Both the position numbers and the translations under genes were made by a program. The notes under the pieces are model-generated. The model saw only the letters and a program-made list of their open reading frames with translations. It had not been told where the DNA came from and made no database searches. From CALCHA01 sp035548175 (GTDB lineage Bacteria; Planctomycetota; Phycisphaerae; WQYP01), in contig DASZTO010000044.1 in NCBI GenBank assembly GCA_035548175.1, forward strand, positions 10,160-74,159: a DNA stretch of 64,000 bases, in the 5' to 3' direction. Shown in pieces: positions 16,477 to 24,766 of this stretch. Position 1 is the stretch's first letter, and every line of letters begins with the position of its first letter.

Positions 16477-17331
16477 TCACGCCGCCGCGGCGCTCGGAAA
16501 ACGATTCTTCACAAAATCAATGCACTTCTGAATCGTCTCCGCCGCCATATCCTCCCACGTATCCACGCCCGCCTTGGCGAACCACTTGTCCACCGTGTTC
16601 TCCGGCAGCCGCACGATCGACAGCAGCGAATGAATCTCCGCCACCTGGTCCGCCGTCGCCAGCCGAATCGCGTGCGCCTGCCGCTCGAGCTGCCCGATAT
16701 CGCACCGCTTCTTGATCGTCTCATACGACCACTCAAACGTGTCCTCATCGGGGAACTGCTCCAGCCGCGTCTTCACGACTTTGGCAAACCGATGCTTGCT
16801 CTTCTTGTTCTTGCCCAGCTCCACCACCAGGTCGAACCAGTAATCAAGCTGCCGCCACCCGTCGAATGTCTGCCCGATCACCGAGAGGTTCTGTCCATAC
16901 TCCTTCTTCGCATGGGCCGTGATCACCACGTTCATGTCCAGCGCCATGATCAGGTTCGCCAGCCGCTTCATGATCTTGTTGGCCGCCCCATAATGCCGGC
17001 CAAAATCCGAGCCCACCTGCTGCTCGCACTTCTCCAGCAGGTCGTTGTAAATCGTCGTGATCGGATCGATCACCAGCGTGCGGAAGTCGTGCTTCTCCGT
17101 CAGCAGCGCCTTCACTTCCTGAATCACCTCGTTGATGTCCGTCGTCTGGAACACCACCGAGTTCGACGCCGTAATCAACTTGTCATAATTCTCCGCCCCC
17201 TTCTCGCAATCGATGATGTATGAATTCGGGAACTGAATCGCCGCCGTGGTCTTGCCCACCCCCGCCGGCCCATACATGAACAGCTTCAGGCGTTTCGTGA
17301 CAGCTTCCGGTTTTTTGGCGCGCAACGACAT
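16477..17331 (-). CDS. Phage-type AAA/RecA-fold ATPase, Sak4-like
   Basis: 284 residues. ATG 17331 with GGGAGG seven bases upstream is chosen over a longer reading. The Walker A loop YGPAGVGKTTAAIQF spans residues 20-34, Walker B is in FRTLVIDPITTIYNDLLE, and HAKKEYG is a sensor-like segment. Single-domain proteins of this size (AAA_24, phage nucleotide-binding protein) include Sak4 single-strand annealing proteins, which work with SSB. The following 144-base gap and then ssb on the same strand supports that. A Lys/Asn-rich stretch (GKNKKSKHRF) lies in the middle. The recombinase role is inference. Confidence 0.75.
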   Translation of the reverse strand: MSLRAKKPEAVTKRLKLFMYGPAGVGKTTAAIQFPNSYIIDCEKGAENYDKLITASNSVVFQTTDINEVIQEVKALLTEKHDFRTLVIDPITTIYNDLLEKCEQQVGSDFGRHYGAANKIMKRLANLIMALDMNVVITAHAKKEYGQNLSVIGQTFDGWRQLDYWFDLVVELGKNKKSKHRFAKVVKTRLEQFPDEDTFEWSYETIKKRCDIGQLERQAHAIRLATADQVAEIHSLLSIVRLPENTVDKWFAKAGVDTWEDMAAETIQKCIDFVKNRFPSAAAA

Positions 17332-17415
17332 AAGAAAACCTCCCATGTTGGCCGGCAGGCAATAGTCGGAAAAAGGCCCGCCGGCAATGTGACAGTGATC
17401 CATACTGTTAGGTAA

Positions 17416-17445
17416 ATAGTAGGATTTCACCCGCACCGAAGTCAA
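17416..17445 (-). promoter_or_regulatory. Sigma-70-type promoter for the Sak4-like/ssb pair
   Basis: On the minus strand -35 TTGACT (17440-17445) and -10 TACTAT (17416-17421) are 18 bases apart, 85 bases before the ATPase start. This is one of the best consensus matches seen in the window. Confidence 0.55.
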
Positions 17446-17469
17446 GGCGGAAATGATTCTATTTTCGCC
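17446..17469. promoter_or_regulatory. Inverted repeat just upstream of the promoter
   Basis: GGCGgAAAT and ATTTtCGCC flank six bases directly next to the -35 of the ATPase promoter. Placement fits an activator or repressor site; the protein is unknown. Confidence 0.4.
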
Positions 17470-17564
17470 TTATGTTCGGTATGGCTGAGGCGCAACACAA
17501 CAGCCGCCAGAGGCCCTTCCCGCTCTGGCGGACGCGGAGTGCGGAAACGCCCTCCAGGCCCGCC

Positions 17565-18215
17565 TCAACAACGACGCCGCCGCACCCTCATCCACAACGC
17601 ACCCATCGCCAGCGGCAACAACGCCACCGTCGCCGGCTCGGGTGCCGCGATGCTTTCACTGGGAACCAGCGTCGGATCGGTTTCCTCCGCCGGAGTGAAC
17701 TCCGAAAGCAGCACCAGCGCTTGCCCACCCACATTATCCAGCTGCGTCAGGTCCGTTCGCAGCAGCAGGTTGGTTCCATGCGATACGACGATGTTGCGTG
17801 CGTCGCGCTCGATCTCCACATCCCTGGGACTCGTCCCTGCCGCACGTACATAATCCGCATCCAGCACCAGCGACGGATCAAACGGGGAAATCGACAATGC
17901 CTCAGCAGTCGAAGGCTCGGAGGTCGGCGTCGCCTGATAGTAATAGTCCAGGGTCCCCGTCGCATTCTCCCGCACCACCGTCGTCGTGAACGTCCCCGCT
18001 TCCTCGACCCGTGGCGAGTCGGCAAGCTGATACGAGCCGTAGTACCCGCTCGACTCCGCAAAAATAGTCGTTCCCTGAAGCTCCGGATGATCCGCAAGCA
18101 CAATTCCCTGCACGGTGATATTCGAGCCAACGGGGAGAGGGGTGGCAAATGCCGGCCCAACCGCGAATGCAGGCACCAGCAGCAGCACCGCGCGCGAAAA
18201 CCCACGAGTGATCAT
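17565..18215 (-). CDS. PEP-CTERM exported protein
   Basis: 216 residues. The start at ATG 18215 (AAAGGA about 9 bases upstream) gives a signal peptide (RAVLLLVPAFAVGPAFA). The mature part has beta-rich segments and is acidic. It ends with PEP-CTERM sorting signal APEPATVALLPLAMGALW followed by MRVRRRRC: the PEP triad, a hydrophobic segment and a basic tail. Such proteins are processed by an exosortase and usually displayed at the cell surface. No exosortase is in the window. Function of the mature domain unknown. Confidence 0.82.
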   Translation of the reverse strand: MITRGFSRAVLLLVPAFAVGPAFATPLPVGSNITVQGIVLADHPELQGTTIFAESSGYYGSYQLADSPRVEEAGTFTTTVVRENATGTLDYYYQATPTSEPSTAEALSISPFDPSLVLDADYVRAAGTSPRDVEIERDARNIVVSHGTNLLLRTDLTQLDNVGGQALVLLSEFTPAEETDPTLVPSESIAAPEPATVALLPLAMGALWMRVRRRRC

Positions 18216-18516
18216 GATCTGTATCCTTTCCGGAATTGTTAACCCACGATCAGGAAATGCTCTGCCCCGACCGCCCGCAAAGGACATACCTCTATCGCAA
18301 CGTCCCGATGGATGCACCATCGCGCCGTTCAGCAGAGGGAGGCGCCTCGACACCCTGTCCGCGGGATTGCATTGCGTCGCCCTCACGCTCTCTGATGTGG
18401 CAAGGAGCACCCATCATCGCGCACGGAAGAGATCGACAACGCCAGGGCGATCACGCCTCCACCGGTTTGCGCCCGATGCAATGGCCGAACACTGCTGAAG
18501 CCCCGCTCGCTACCGC
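18216..18516. other. Gap of about 300 bases, no gene seen
   Basis: Lies between the PEP-CTERM gene start and the radA stop, both leftward, so it should hold the PEP-CTERM promoter. I find no convincing hexamers or open frame with a ribosome site. Confidence 0.5.
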
Positions 18517-19971
18517 TTACCCCAGCAGCTCGATCGCCTGATCCAGCCGCCGGCACAGATGCGCCTCCAGCGACGTGCGCTTCGCCGGCAGCTTCGTCCT
18601 CGCCGGCACAATCGCCTGCGCAAAACCCAGCCGCTGCGCCTCCGCGATCCGCTGCCCCACCTGCGTCACCGGCCGAAATTCTCCCAGCAGCCCCAGCTCC
18701 CCCAGCACCAGCGTCGACGCCGGCATCGGCCGGTTCATGTGCGCCCCCGCAATCGCTAGCGCGATCGCCGCATCCGCTGACGGATCGCTCAGCTTGATCC
18801 CCCCCACCACGTTCACGAACACATCCTTATCCACCAGCCGCAGCCCCGCGCGCTTCTCCAGCACCGCGATGATCATCGCTACGCGCGACGAGTCCGCGCC
18901 CGAGACCTTCCGCTTCGCCGCCCCCAGCATCGCATCGGTCGTGAGCGCCTGCACCTCCACCATCAGCACGCGCGAACCCTGAAGCGCCGCCGTGATCACG
19001 CTGCCGGCGGTCTTGCTCTGATCCTCGTGCGGCTCCAAGAGCAGCGTCGACGCATCATCGATCGGCTCCAGCCCCGCGCCGGTCATGCGGAACAGGCCGA
19101 TCTCCAGCGTCGTGCCGAACCGATTCTTCGCCGCCCGCACGATCCGGTGATCGTGGTGCGGATCCCCCTCGAAATACAGCACCGTATCGACAATGTGCTC
19201 CACCAGCTTCGGCCCCGCCAGCGTCCCCTCCTTCGTCACATGCCCCACCAGGCACACCGCCGAACCGGTCGCCTTCGCGAGATACACCAGCTCCGTGCAG
19301 CAATCGCGCAGTTGCGAGACCGATCCCGGCGCCGACGGATTCGCCGGGTTGTAAATCATCTGCACCGAATCCACGACCACCAGCGCCGGCCGCAGCCGCC
19401 CGATAAATTCCGTGATCTTCTCCAGGTTTGTTTCCGCCAGCACCTTCAGCCGCGAAGAACCAAACCCCAGCCGCCGCGCGCGCAACTGCGTCTGCTGCGC
19501 CGATTCCTCCGACGTCACATACAGCAATTCCGTGGCACGGGCGTCCCGCCCGTGTTCGCCGGCCGCCATCTGCGCCAACGCCTGCAACAACAATGTCGAT
19601 TTGCCAATCCCCGGCTCCCCGCCCAGCAGAATCGCCGACCCCGGCACCACTCCCCCACCCAGCACGCGGTCAAACTCCGAGATGCGCGTCGAAATCCGCG
19701 GAATCTCCAGCGGCGGCACCTCCGCAATCGGCACCGGCGCCGACTCCTGACCCGGATAATGCTGCACCCGCGCCGGTCCCGCCTCCGCCACAACTGACCC
19801 GACGCCTGTCCCCGCCGCCACCGTCAACGCCCGCGGCCGATGCGGATCCTCCGTCGCCTTCGTCACCTCTTCCAGCGAATCCCACGTCCCGCAGTCCGGA
19901 CACTTCCCCAGCCACTTGGGATGCATCGACCCGCAATTCCGGCACAGAAAATAAGTCTTGCTTCTGGGCAT
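18517..19971 (-). CDS. radA: DNA repair protein RadA (Sms) with inserted palindromic repeat
   Basis: Branch-migration ATPase of recombination, 484 residues from ATG 19971. N-terminal zinc finger (Cys 10, 13, 24, 27), Walker A GEPGIGKST at 118-126, the RadA-specific KNRFG motif in AAKNRFGTTLEI, and a C-terminal Lon-protease-like domain (VVGGIKLSDPSADAAIALA). Between the first RecA helix and the LLYVTSEES strand, about nine extra residues (EHGRDARAT, 139-147) are encoded by a perfect DNA palindrome. A TACAAT lies 7 bases before ATG, so the mRNA may be leaderless. Divergent from the thioredoxin gene. Confidence 0.95.
   Translation of the reverse strand: MPRSKTYFLCRNCGSMHPKWLGKCPDCGTWDSLEEVTKATEDPHRPRALTVAAGTGVGSVVAEAGPARVQHYPGQESAPVPIAEVPPLEIPRISTRISEFDRVLGGGVVPGSAILLGGEPGIGKSTLLLQALAQMAAGEHGRDARATELLYVTSEESAQQTQLRARRLGFGSSRLKVLAETNLEKITEFIGRLRPALVVVDSVQMIYNPANPSAPGSVSQLRDCCTELVYLAKATGSAVCLVGHVTKEGTLAGPKLVEHIVDTVLYFEGDPHHDHRIVRAAKNRFGTTLEIGLFRMTGAGLEPIDDASTLLLEPHEDQSKTAGSVITAALQGSRVLMVEVQALTTDAMLGAAKRKVSGADSSRVAMIIAVLEKRAGLRLVDKDVFVNVVGGIKLSDPSADAAIALAIAGAHMNRPMPASTLVLGELGLLGEFRPVTQVGQRIAEAQRLGFAQAIVPARTKLPAKRTSLEAHLCRRLDQAIELLG
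19536..19554. repeat. REP-like palindrome inside radA
   Basis: CACGGGCG-TCC-CGCCCGTG is a perfect 8-base palindrome with a 3-base loop. It is read in frame as part of EHGRDARAT. The same core (CGGGCG-TCC-CGCCCG) occurs in the tandem units at 51501-51590. Confidence 0.75.
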
Positions 19972-19978
19972 GAGCGTT

Positions 19979-19984
19979 ATTGTA
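19979..19984 (-). promoter_or_regulatory. -10-like TACAAT seven bases before the radA ATG
   Basis: The spacing puts the transcription start at or next to the start codon, so translation would be leaderless. No ribosome site is seen. Confidence 0.4.
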
Positions 19985-20043
19985 GGCGCGAACGAGCGGT
20001 TTACCGAATATACTTTTGACGCCTTTTCTGGAGCCACCGCCGT

Positions 20044-20916
20044 ATGCCTTTCGATTTTCATACCGTCTTCAGCCGCGCCCTCTCGTACCGCAGCTATCTC
20101 GCCAGCTATGCCACTCCCGAGCAGCAATCGCGCTGGGCGGGCGTTTACGACGCCGCGCGTCTCACCGCCGAACAGCAGGCCCTTCTCGCGTCATTCCGCC
20201 GCAAGATGAATATCCTGTGCCTCGCAGGTGCCTGGTGCGGAGACTGCGTAAACGCCTGCCCGATGTTCCAGCGCATCGCCGAAGACCGGCCGGATCTCAT
20301 CGACCTGCGCTTCGTCAACCGCGTCCAGCAATTCGACATGGGCCCCGCCGCCGGCGCCGGCACGCCGGCCATTCGCCCCGGCACCGCCGACGATCCCGAT
20401 GACATCCGTTCGCGTCCGATCGGCAAAATCCTCGTCAAATGGGGCGTGCTCACCCCCGAACGCATCGACAAGGCCCTCCTCGTTCAGGAGGAACGCAAAG
20501 CCCAGGGACTCAACGTCCGCATCGGCGATGTGCTGACCGAAACCGGCGCCATCACCTCCGAGCAGCGCGATCGCGCGCTGGCCGCCCAGGGCGGATACGA
20601 AAGCGTCGAAAGCTGGGATGTCGCCGTTGCGCGCGAACTCATGACCTGCGGCGCGCCCCGCGTTCCCATGCTCGTGTTCCTCTCCGAAGATTGGTTCGAA
20701 TGCGCACGCTTCGGCGAACGCACCCTCGCCACCTATCGCGACAAAGCGCTCAAGAAACTCCAGGCCACTGAAGGCGCTTCCTGCCCCACCGGCCTCTTCC
20801 TTCCCGCCGCCGAACTGCTCGCCGCCAACCTCGCCGAATGGCTCGGCCATTTCGAACGTGTCCAATGGATGCTCCTGACCAGCCCCCGTCTCAGCCGGCT
20901 CCACGGCGAAGTGTGA
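20044..20916 (+). CDS. Thioredoxin-fold protein with inserted MshEN/GspE-N-like domain
   Basis: 290 residues, no signal peptide. The thioredoxin half (about 1-100) has active-site WCGDC at 64-68 in LCLAGAWCGDCVNACPMF, and the fold resumes at about 185 with GAPRVPMLVFLSEDWFE, giving the cis-Pro strand. Between them, about 120-183 (PIGKILVKWGVLTPERIDKA, then GDVLTETGAITSEQRDRALA) is a domain of the type found at the N-terminus of type II secretion/pilus ATPases, where the paired 'G-L-I-T/L-x-x-A' helices bind c-di-GMP. This split architecture is unusual. Redox or nucleotide-sensing roles are inference. Confidence 0.7.
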   Translation: MPFDFHTVFSRALSYRSYLASYATPEQQSRWAGVYDAARLTAEQQALLASFRRKMNILCLAGAWCGDCVNACPMFQRIAEDRPDLIDLRFVNRVQQFDMGPAAGAGTPAIRPGTADDPDDIRSRPIGKILVKWGVLTPERIDKALLVQEERKAQGLNVRIGDVLTETGAITSEQRDRALAAQGGYESVESWDVAVARELMTCGAPRVPMLVFLSEDWFECARFGERTLATYRDKALKKLQATEGASCPTGLFLPAAELLAANLAEWLGHFERVQWMLLTSPRLSRLHGEV

Positions 20917-20932
20917 CGGTCCGTCATATCGT

Positions 20933-21493
20933 TCATTTCTGATCCTCCCCGCGCGGGCCCAGCAGGGACTCGATGTCGATTCCGTCGATGTCGTCTCCGG
21001 CTGACGGGGCGGGCTTCGTGGGCTCCGGGGGCGTCGCGCCGAGGCCGAATTCTTTGAGCCAGTGTTGCGTTTCGCCGGAGGTGGGCGAGCCAGTGAGTTT
21101 TTTCGGCGGCAGCGCCGGACCTGCGGCGGAGCGGCCGGAGAAGAGGCGTTCGAGGAAAGTATCGCAGCCGATGGCGCTGGCGAGGCGGCTGCTGGCGTGA
21201 AGGGCGACGGCGCGATCGTCGGTGACGACGGTGAGTTTTTTGCGCTGCGGGTGGCGTTCGACAATCTGGCCGATGACGGTGTCGGCGGGGATGCCGGCGC
21301 CGGAGTAGAGGAGCGTGAGGGAGGGGAATTCGTTGGGGGACGGTTCGTCGGGTTTGGGGCGGCCGTCGAGGACGAGCGTGGCGCGGGTGCCGGTGGAGGC
21401 GAGGAGGCGGCAGAGGGAAAGGACGCTGGTGGGGGCGGGGCCGCCGCGGAGGGCGGAGGCGTGCAGGAGGTTGTAGGTGTCAATCACGTACAT
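20933..21493 (-). CDS. YacP-like NYN domain nuclease
   Basis: 186 residues. MYVIDTYNLLHAS, LVLDGRPKPDE, LLYSGAGIPADTVIGQIVE and LTVVTDDRAVALHA place conserved Asp residues in the PIN/NYN arrangement, typical of YacP/Rae1 ribonucleases. The C-terminal 60 residues are low-complexity and acidic. Its start overlaps the 3' end of the dihydroorotase gene by 14 bases, so it is likely translated by coupling. RNA substrate unknown. Confidence 0.75.
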   Translation of the reverse strand: MYVIDTYNLLHASALRGGPAPTSVLSLCRLLASTGTRATLVLDGRPKPDEPSPNEFPSLTLLYSGAGIPADTVIGQIVERHPQRKKLTVVTDDRAVALHASSRLASAIGCDTFLERLFSGRSAAGPALPPKKLTGSPTSGETQHWLKEFGLGATPPEPTKPAPSAGDDIDGIDIESLLGPRGEDQK

Positions 21494-22835
21494 GGTGAAT
21501 GGCTCCGTCGAAGACGAGGCGGCCTTCGACGAGGGTGTAGCGGACGCGGCCGGTGACGTTCCAGCCGGTGAAGGGAGTGTTGCGGGATTTGGAGAGGAAG
21601 GCGGCGGGGTCGATGGTCCATTGGGCGTGGGGGTCGAAGATGGTGATGTCGGCGGGGGCGCCTTTGCGGAGGGTGCCGCGATCGGGGAAGCCCATGACGC
21701 GGGCGGGGGCGGTGGACATTTTTTCGATGAGCTGGAGCCAGGAGAGTTTTCCGGGGGCGACGAGTGCGCGGGCGTAGAGGGGGAGCGCGGTTTCGAGGCC
21801 GAGGATGCCGAAGGGGGCTTTGTCGAATTCGAGTTCTTTTTCTTCGCGGGCGTGTGGTGCGTGGTCGGTGGCGAGGCAGTCGATGGTGCCGTCGAGGACG
21901 CCGGCGATGCAGGCGTCGACGTCGGCCTGGGAGCGGAGCGGGGGGTTCATTTTGGTGCAGCTATCGTAGCCGCCGTTGTAGGTGGCGCACTGGTCGTCGG
22001 TGAGGAGGAGGTGGTGGGGTGCGACTTCGGCGGTGACGGGCTGGCCGGATTTTTTGGCGTTGCGGACGAGTTCGACGGCACCGGCGGTGGAGATGTGCTG
22101 GACATGGTAGCGGGCTCCGATGCGTTGGTTGAGGAGGAGGTCGCGGGCGATCATGAGTTCTTCGGCGACGGCGGGGAGTCCGGCGAGGCCGAGCTTGACG
22201 GCGGTGGGGCCGGCGTTCATGGGCGCGGGGGGGGGCCCGCCGGAGAGGGAGGGCTCTTCGCAGTGCTGGGTGATGAGGGCGCCGGCGCCGCCGCCGAGCA
22301 TTTTGGCGTATTGGAGGGCTTTGAGCATGACGGCGGCGGAGGCGACGCCGACGCCATCGTCGGAGAAGGCGACGGCGCTGGCGGCGTGCATGAGGGCCAT
22401 TTCTGCGAGTTCGAGGCCTTTGCGGCCTTTGGTGATGGCGCCGATGGGCAGGACGCGGCAGAGGGCGGCTTCGCGGGCGCGGGTGTAGACGAATTCGATC
22501 TGGGTGTCGTCGTCGAGAGCGGGGGTGGTGTTGGGCATGCAGCAGATGGTGGTGAAGCCTCCGGCGACGGCGGCGGCGGCGCCGGTGGCGATGGTTTCCT
22601 TGTGTTCCTGTCCGGGCTCGCGGAGATGGACGTGGATGTCGATGAGGCCTGGGGCGATGAAGAGGTTGGAGCAGTCGAGGATGAGGGTGTCGGGTGGCGG
22701 GTTGGAGCCGAGGTGGGCGCGGAGGTTTGTGCCGGTGTCGGCGATTTTGCCATCGCGGATGAGGAGGTCGGCGGCGCGCTGGAGTTGCTGGGAGGGGTCG
22801 AGGAGGGTGCCGTTGGTGAGGAGGATGGTTTGCAT
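21480..22835 (-). CDS. pyrC: Dihydroorotase
   Basis: Closes carbamoyl-aspartate to dihydroorotate in pyrimidine synthesis. 451 residues from ATG 22835; a longer reading upstream is in non-coding sequence. Signature parts: metal-binding DIHVHLREPGQEHKE, FTTICCMPNTTPA, VAEVAPHHL-like AEVAPHHLLLTD, and the TDHAPHAREEK Asp motif. The KMNPPLRS segment is the usual substrate loop. Type I class (long form). It heads a two-gene unit with the NYN nuclease; no clear ribosome site is seen before ATG. Confidence 0.95.
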   Translation of the reverse strand: MQTILLTNGTLLDPSQQLQRAADLLIRDGKIADTGTNLRAHLGSNPPPDTLILDCSNLFIAPGLIDIHVHLREPGQEHKETIATGAAAAVAGGFTTICCMPNTTPALDDDTQIEFVYTRAREAALCRVLPIGAITKGRKGLELAEMALMHAASAVAFSDDGVGVASAAVMLKALQYAKMLGGGAGALITQHCEEPSLSGGPPPAPMNAGPTAVKLGLAGLPAVAEELMIARDLLLNQRIGARYHVQHISTAGAVELVRNAKKSGQPVTAEVAPHHLLLTDDQCATYNGGYDSCTKMNPPLRSQADVDACIAGVLDGTIDCLATDHAPHAREEKELEFDKAPFGILGLETALPLYARALVAPGKLSWLQLIEKMSTAPARVMGFPDRGTLRKGAPADITIFDPHAQWTIDPAAFLSKSRNTPFTGWNVTGRVRYTLVEGRLVFDGAIHHVRD

Positions 22836-22879
22836 GAAGGGGGAGTATAGGGGGACGAGGGAGGGGTGACGAGTGGGGG

Positions 22880-22917
22880 ACGTGACACGGTGACTTGGTG
22901 ACAAGGTGAGAAGGTGG
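22880..22917. repeat. Word repeat, GGTGACAAGGTGA type
   Basis: Units GACACGGTGA, CTTGGTGA, CAAGGTGA, GAAGGTGG follow each other without gaps. Confidence 0.6.
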
Positions 22918-23128
22918 AGGGGGGCGCATGAGCACCGCCCCATGACGCATGGCGGAGGGGGGAATGGGGCGGGATTTGGGGGAAGGATGTGTGGTTTTCT
23001 TCGATGTATCGGGGGTGTTTTGCAAAAAACGTTGAGTTTTTGCCGTTGTGTTTTTGCAAACGTGGGGTTTTTGTGCTTGTGTATGAGGTTTTTGGGGAAA
23101 TTCGACACAGCCACGGCCTCCGACTTAA

Positions 23129-23164
23129 ACACGAAGTCACGAAGAGGTGAAGGACCACGAAGGG
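23129..23164. repeat. Word repeat, CACGAAG type
   Basis: CACGAAGTCACGAAGAGGTG then AAGGACCACGAAGGG: the CACGAAG word occurs three times. Same family as 16441-16471. Confidence 0.6.
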
Positions 23165-23351
23165 TTTTTCGGGGTTGGTGCATGGCGCAATGCTCCTTTT
23201 GTCTATAGAGGGAGCGTGCGCCCAGTTTGTGCGCACAGAGACGAGGGGAGATTGGCGGTAAGGGGTTGGGGGTGCGGCGGTTGTGGAGGGAATTTTTTGC
23301 GGGGAATGGGCGCGGGGGTTGCCAGTTTGTGCGCGCGGGGGGGAGGGGGGG

Positions 23352-23400
23352 CGTCGAGTCGTGAAGTCGTTGAGTCGTGAAGTCGTTGAGTCGTTAAGTT
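23352..23400. repeat. Tandem repeat GTCGTGAAGTCGTTGA
   Basis: The 16-base unit GTCGTGAAGTCGTTGA occurs twice in a row and then decays (GTCGTTAAGTT). Preceded by a half unit GTCGA. Confidence 0.75.
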
Positions 23401-23619
23401 GGGTTGGCGGGAGGGCGGGGTGGCGGGAACGGAGGTGGTTGAGGCCGGGCGGGATGGAAGATTTCGGGATTGGTGAGGGGGCATGGAAGGATGTCGGTGC
23501 CAGGACGGGCGTGAATGGACGCAACGGTGTAGATGCGAATTGCGGCCGCGGTGAAGTTGGTGTGGGTGAGGCGGCGCGCTCGGACGTGATGGAAGCGGCA
23601 TAAGGAATGGCACGGGAGG

Positions 23620-23707
23620 TTATTGGCCGCGTTTTTCGATGAGTTTGCTGGTTTCGTTGCCTTCGGAGGTGCCGTCGGCGTGGAGGAAGAGGATGGGTGA
23701 GGAATCC
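23620..23707 (-). other. Open +1-frame tail after ftsY
   Basis: Immediately after the ftsY stop, the next frame is open for about 29 codons to a TAA at 23620-23622. It reads EDSSPILFLHADGTSEGNET and nine more residues, with the same C-ending codons as ftsY, but has no start codon of its own. The frame could be reached by a +1 shift at TCC-TGA, or by a one-base loss in the C6 run about 20 bases earlier. Confidence 0.35.
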
Positions 23708-24697
23708 TCAGGAGTTGGCGGGTTGGGGGGATTGGTCTTCGGCGAAGAGGGCTTCGACGAATTCGTCGGGGTCGAAGGGGGCGAGGTCTTCGGGTTTTTC
23801 GCCGAGGCCGATGAATTTGACGGGGAGTTCGAGCTGGTGTCGGATGGCGATGACGATGCCGCCCTTGGCGGTGCCGTCGAGTTTAGCGAGGAAGATGCCG
23901 GTGACCTGGACGGCCTTGAGGAATTCCTGAGCCTGTCGGATGGCGTTCTGTCCGGTGGTGGCGTCGAGGACGAGGAGGACTTCGTGGGGCGCCCCGGGGA
24001 TGCGTTTATCGATGACGCGGCGGATTTTGGTGAGCTCGCGCATGAGGTTGTCCTGGGTGTGGAGTCGTCCGGCGGTATCGACGATGAGGACGTCGATGTT
24101 TCGGTTGACGGCGGCGTCGCAGGCGTCGAAGGCGACGGCGGCGGGGTCGGAGCCCATCTGGTGCTTGACGATCTGGACGCCGATGCGTTCGGCCCAGACG
24201 GAGAGCTGCTGGACGGCGGCGGCGCGGAAGGTGTCGCATGCGGCGACCATGACGGATTTGCCTTCGGACTGGAGATAGAAGGCGAGCTTGGCGATGGAGG
24301 TGGTTTTGCCGGCGCCGTTGATTCCGGAGACGAGGATGACGGTGGGCGCCTTTTCGGCGAAGCGGAGTTCGCGGGATTCGGGCGGCCAGTAGGATTTCAT
24401 TTCGGCTTTGAGGAAGTCGAGGACTTCGTCGCCGCTGGCGATTTTGGCGTCTTTCCAGGCGGCGTGGAGGTCGGCCATGATTTTGTCGGTGGCTTTGACG
24501 CCGAGGTCGGATTTGATGAGGCGTTGTTCGAGTTCGTCGAGGAGCTGCTGGTCGAGCTTGCGGCCGCGGAGGAGGGAGCGGAGTCCGCCGACGAAGGCGT
24601 TGCGGGTTTTGCTGAGGCCGGATTTAAGTTTATCGACGCTGGCCTGGACGGCCTCGGCGGTTTTGGAGAAGGCTTTTTTGATGAACCCGAAGGCCAT
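23708..24697 (-). CDS. ftsY: Signal recognition particle receptor FtsY
   Basis: SRP receptor GTPase that docks ribosome-nascent chains at the membrane. 329 residues without the long acidic A domain: a short basic N-terminus (GFIKKAFSKTAEAVQASVDK), the N domain, then GTPase motifs VSGINGAGKTTSIAKLA, CDTFRAAAVQQLSVWAER, VDTAGRLHTQ and the closing TAKGG. The end FDPDEFVEALFAE is the normal C-terminus, followed here by DQSPQPANS and stop. Good family certainty. Confidence 0.96.
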   Translation of the reverse strand: MAFGFIKKAFSKTAEAVQASVDKLKSGLSKTRNAFVGGLRSLLRGRKLDQQLLDELEQRLIKSDLGVKATDKIMADLHAAWKDAKIASGDEVLDFLKAEMKSYWPPESRELRFAEKAPTVILVSGINGAGKTTSIAKLAFYLQSEGKSVMVAACDTFRAAAVQQLSVWAERIGVQIVKHQMGSDPAAVAFDACDAAVNRNIDVLIVDTAGRLHTQDNLMRELTKIRRVIDKRIPGAPHEVLLVLDATTGQNAIRQAQEFLKAVQVTGIFLAKLDGTAKGGIVIAIRHQLELPVKFIGLGEKPEDLAPFDPDEFVEALFAEDQSPQPANS

Positions 24698-24766
24698 GGG
24701 GAACTCCGCGAGAGAGAGACGCGGAATTGTATACGCCCCGTGGAGGCGGGGTAAGGGTCGGGGGCG

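Larger units (their letters stand above)
22836..23619. other. 0.8-kb gap with word repeats, no gene seen
   Basis: The gap upstream of pyrC holds three word-like repeats (listed separately), T-rich strings at 23018-23096 and a GCAAAAA/TTTTTGC inverted repeat at about 23021-23042. Long open frames cross it on both strands but lack ribosome sites and look like G+C artefacts. Confidence 0.6.

Noticed and set aside
21477..22850. 457-codon open frame opposite pyrC
   Set aside because: Antisense Gly/Glu-rich artefact; pyrC motifs are unequivocal.
23203..23613. Pro/Arg-rich 136-codon minus frame in the pyrC-ftsY gap
   Set aside because: Translates word repeats; no start signal or family.
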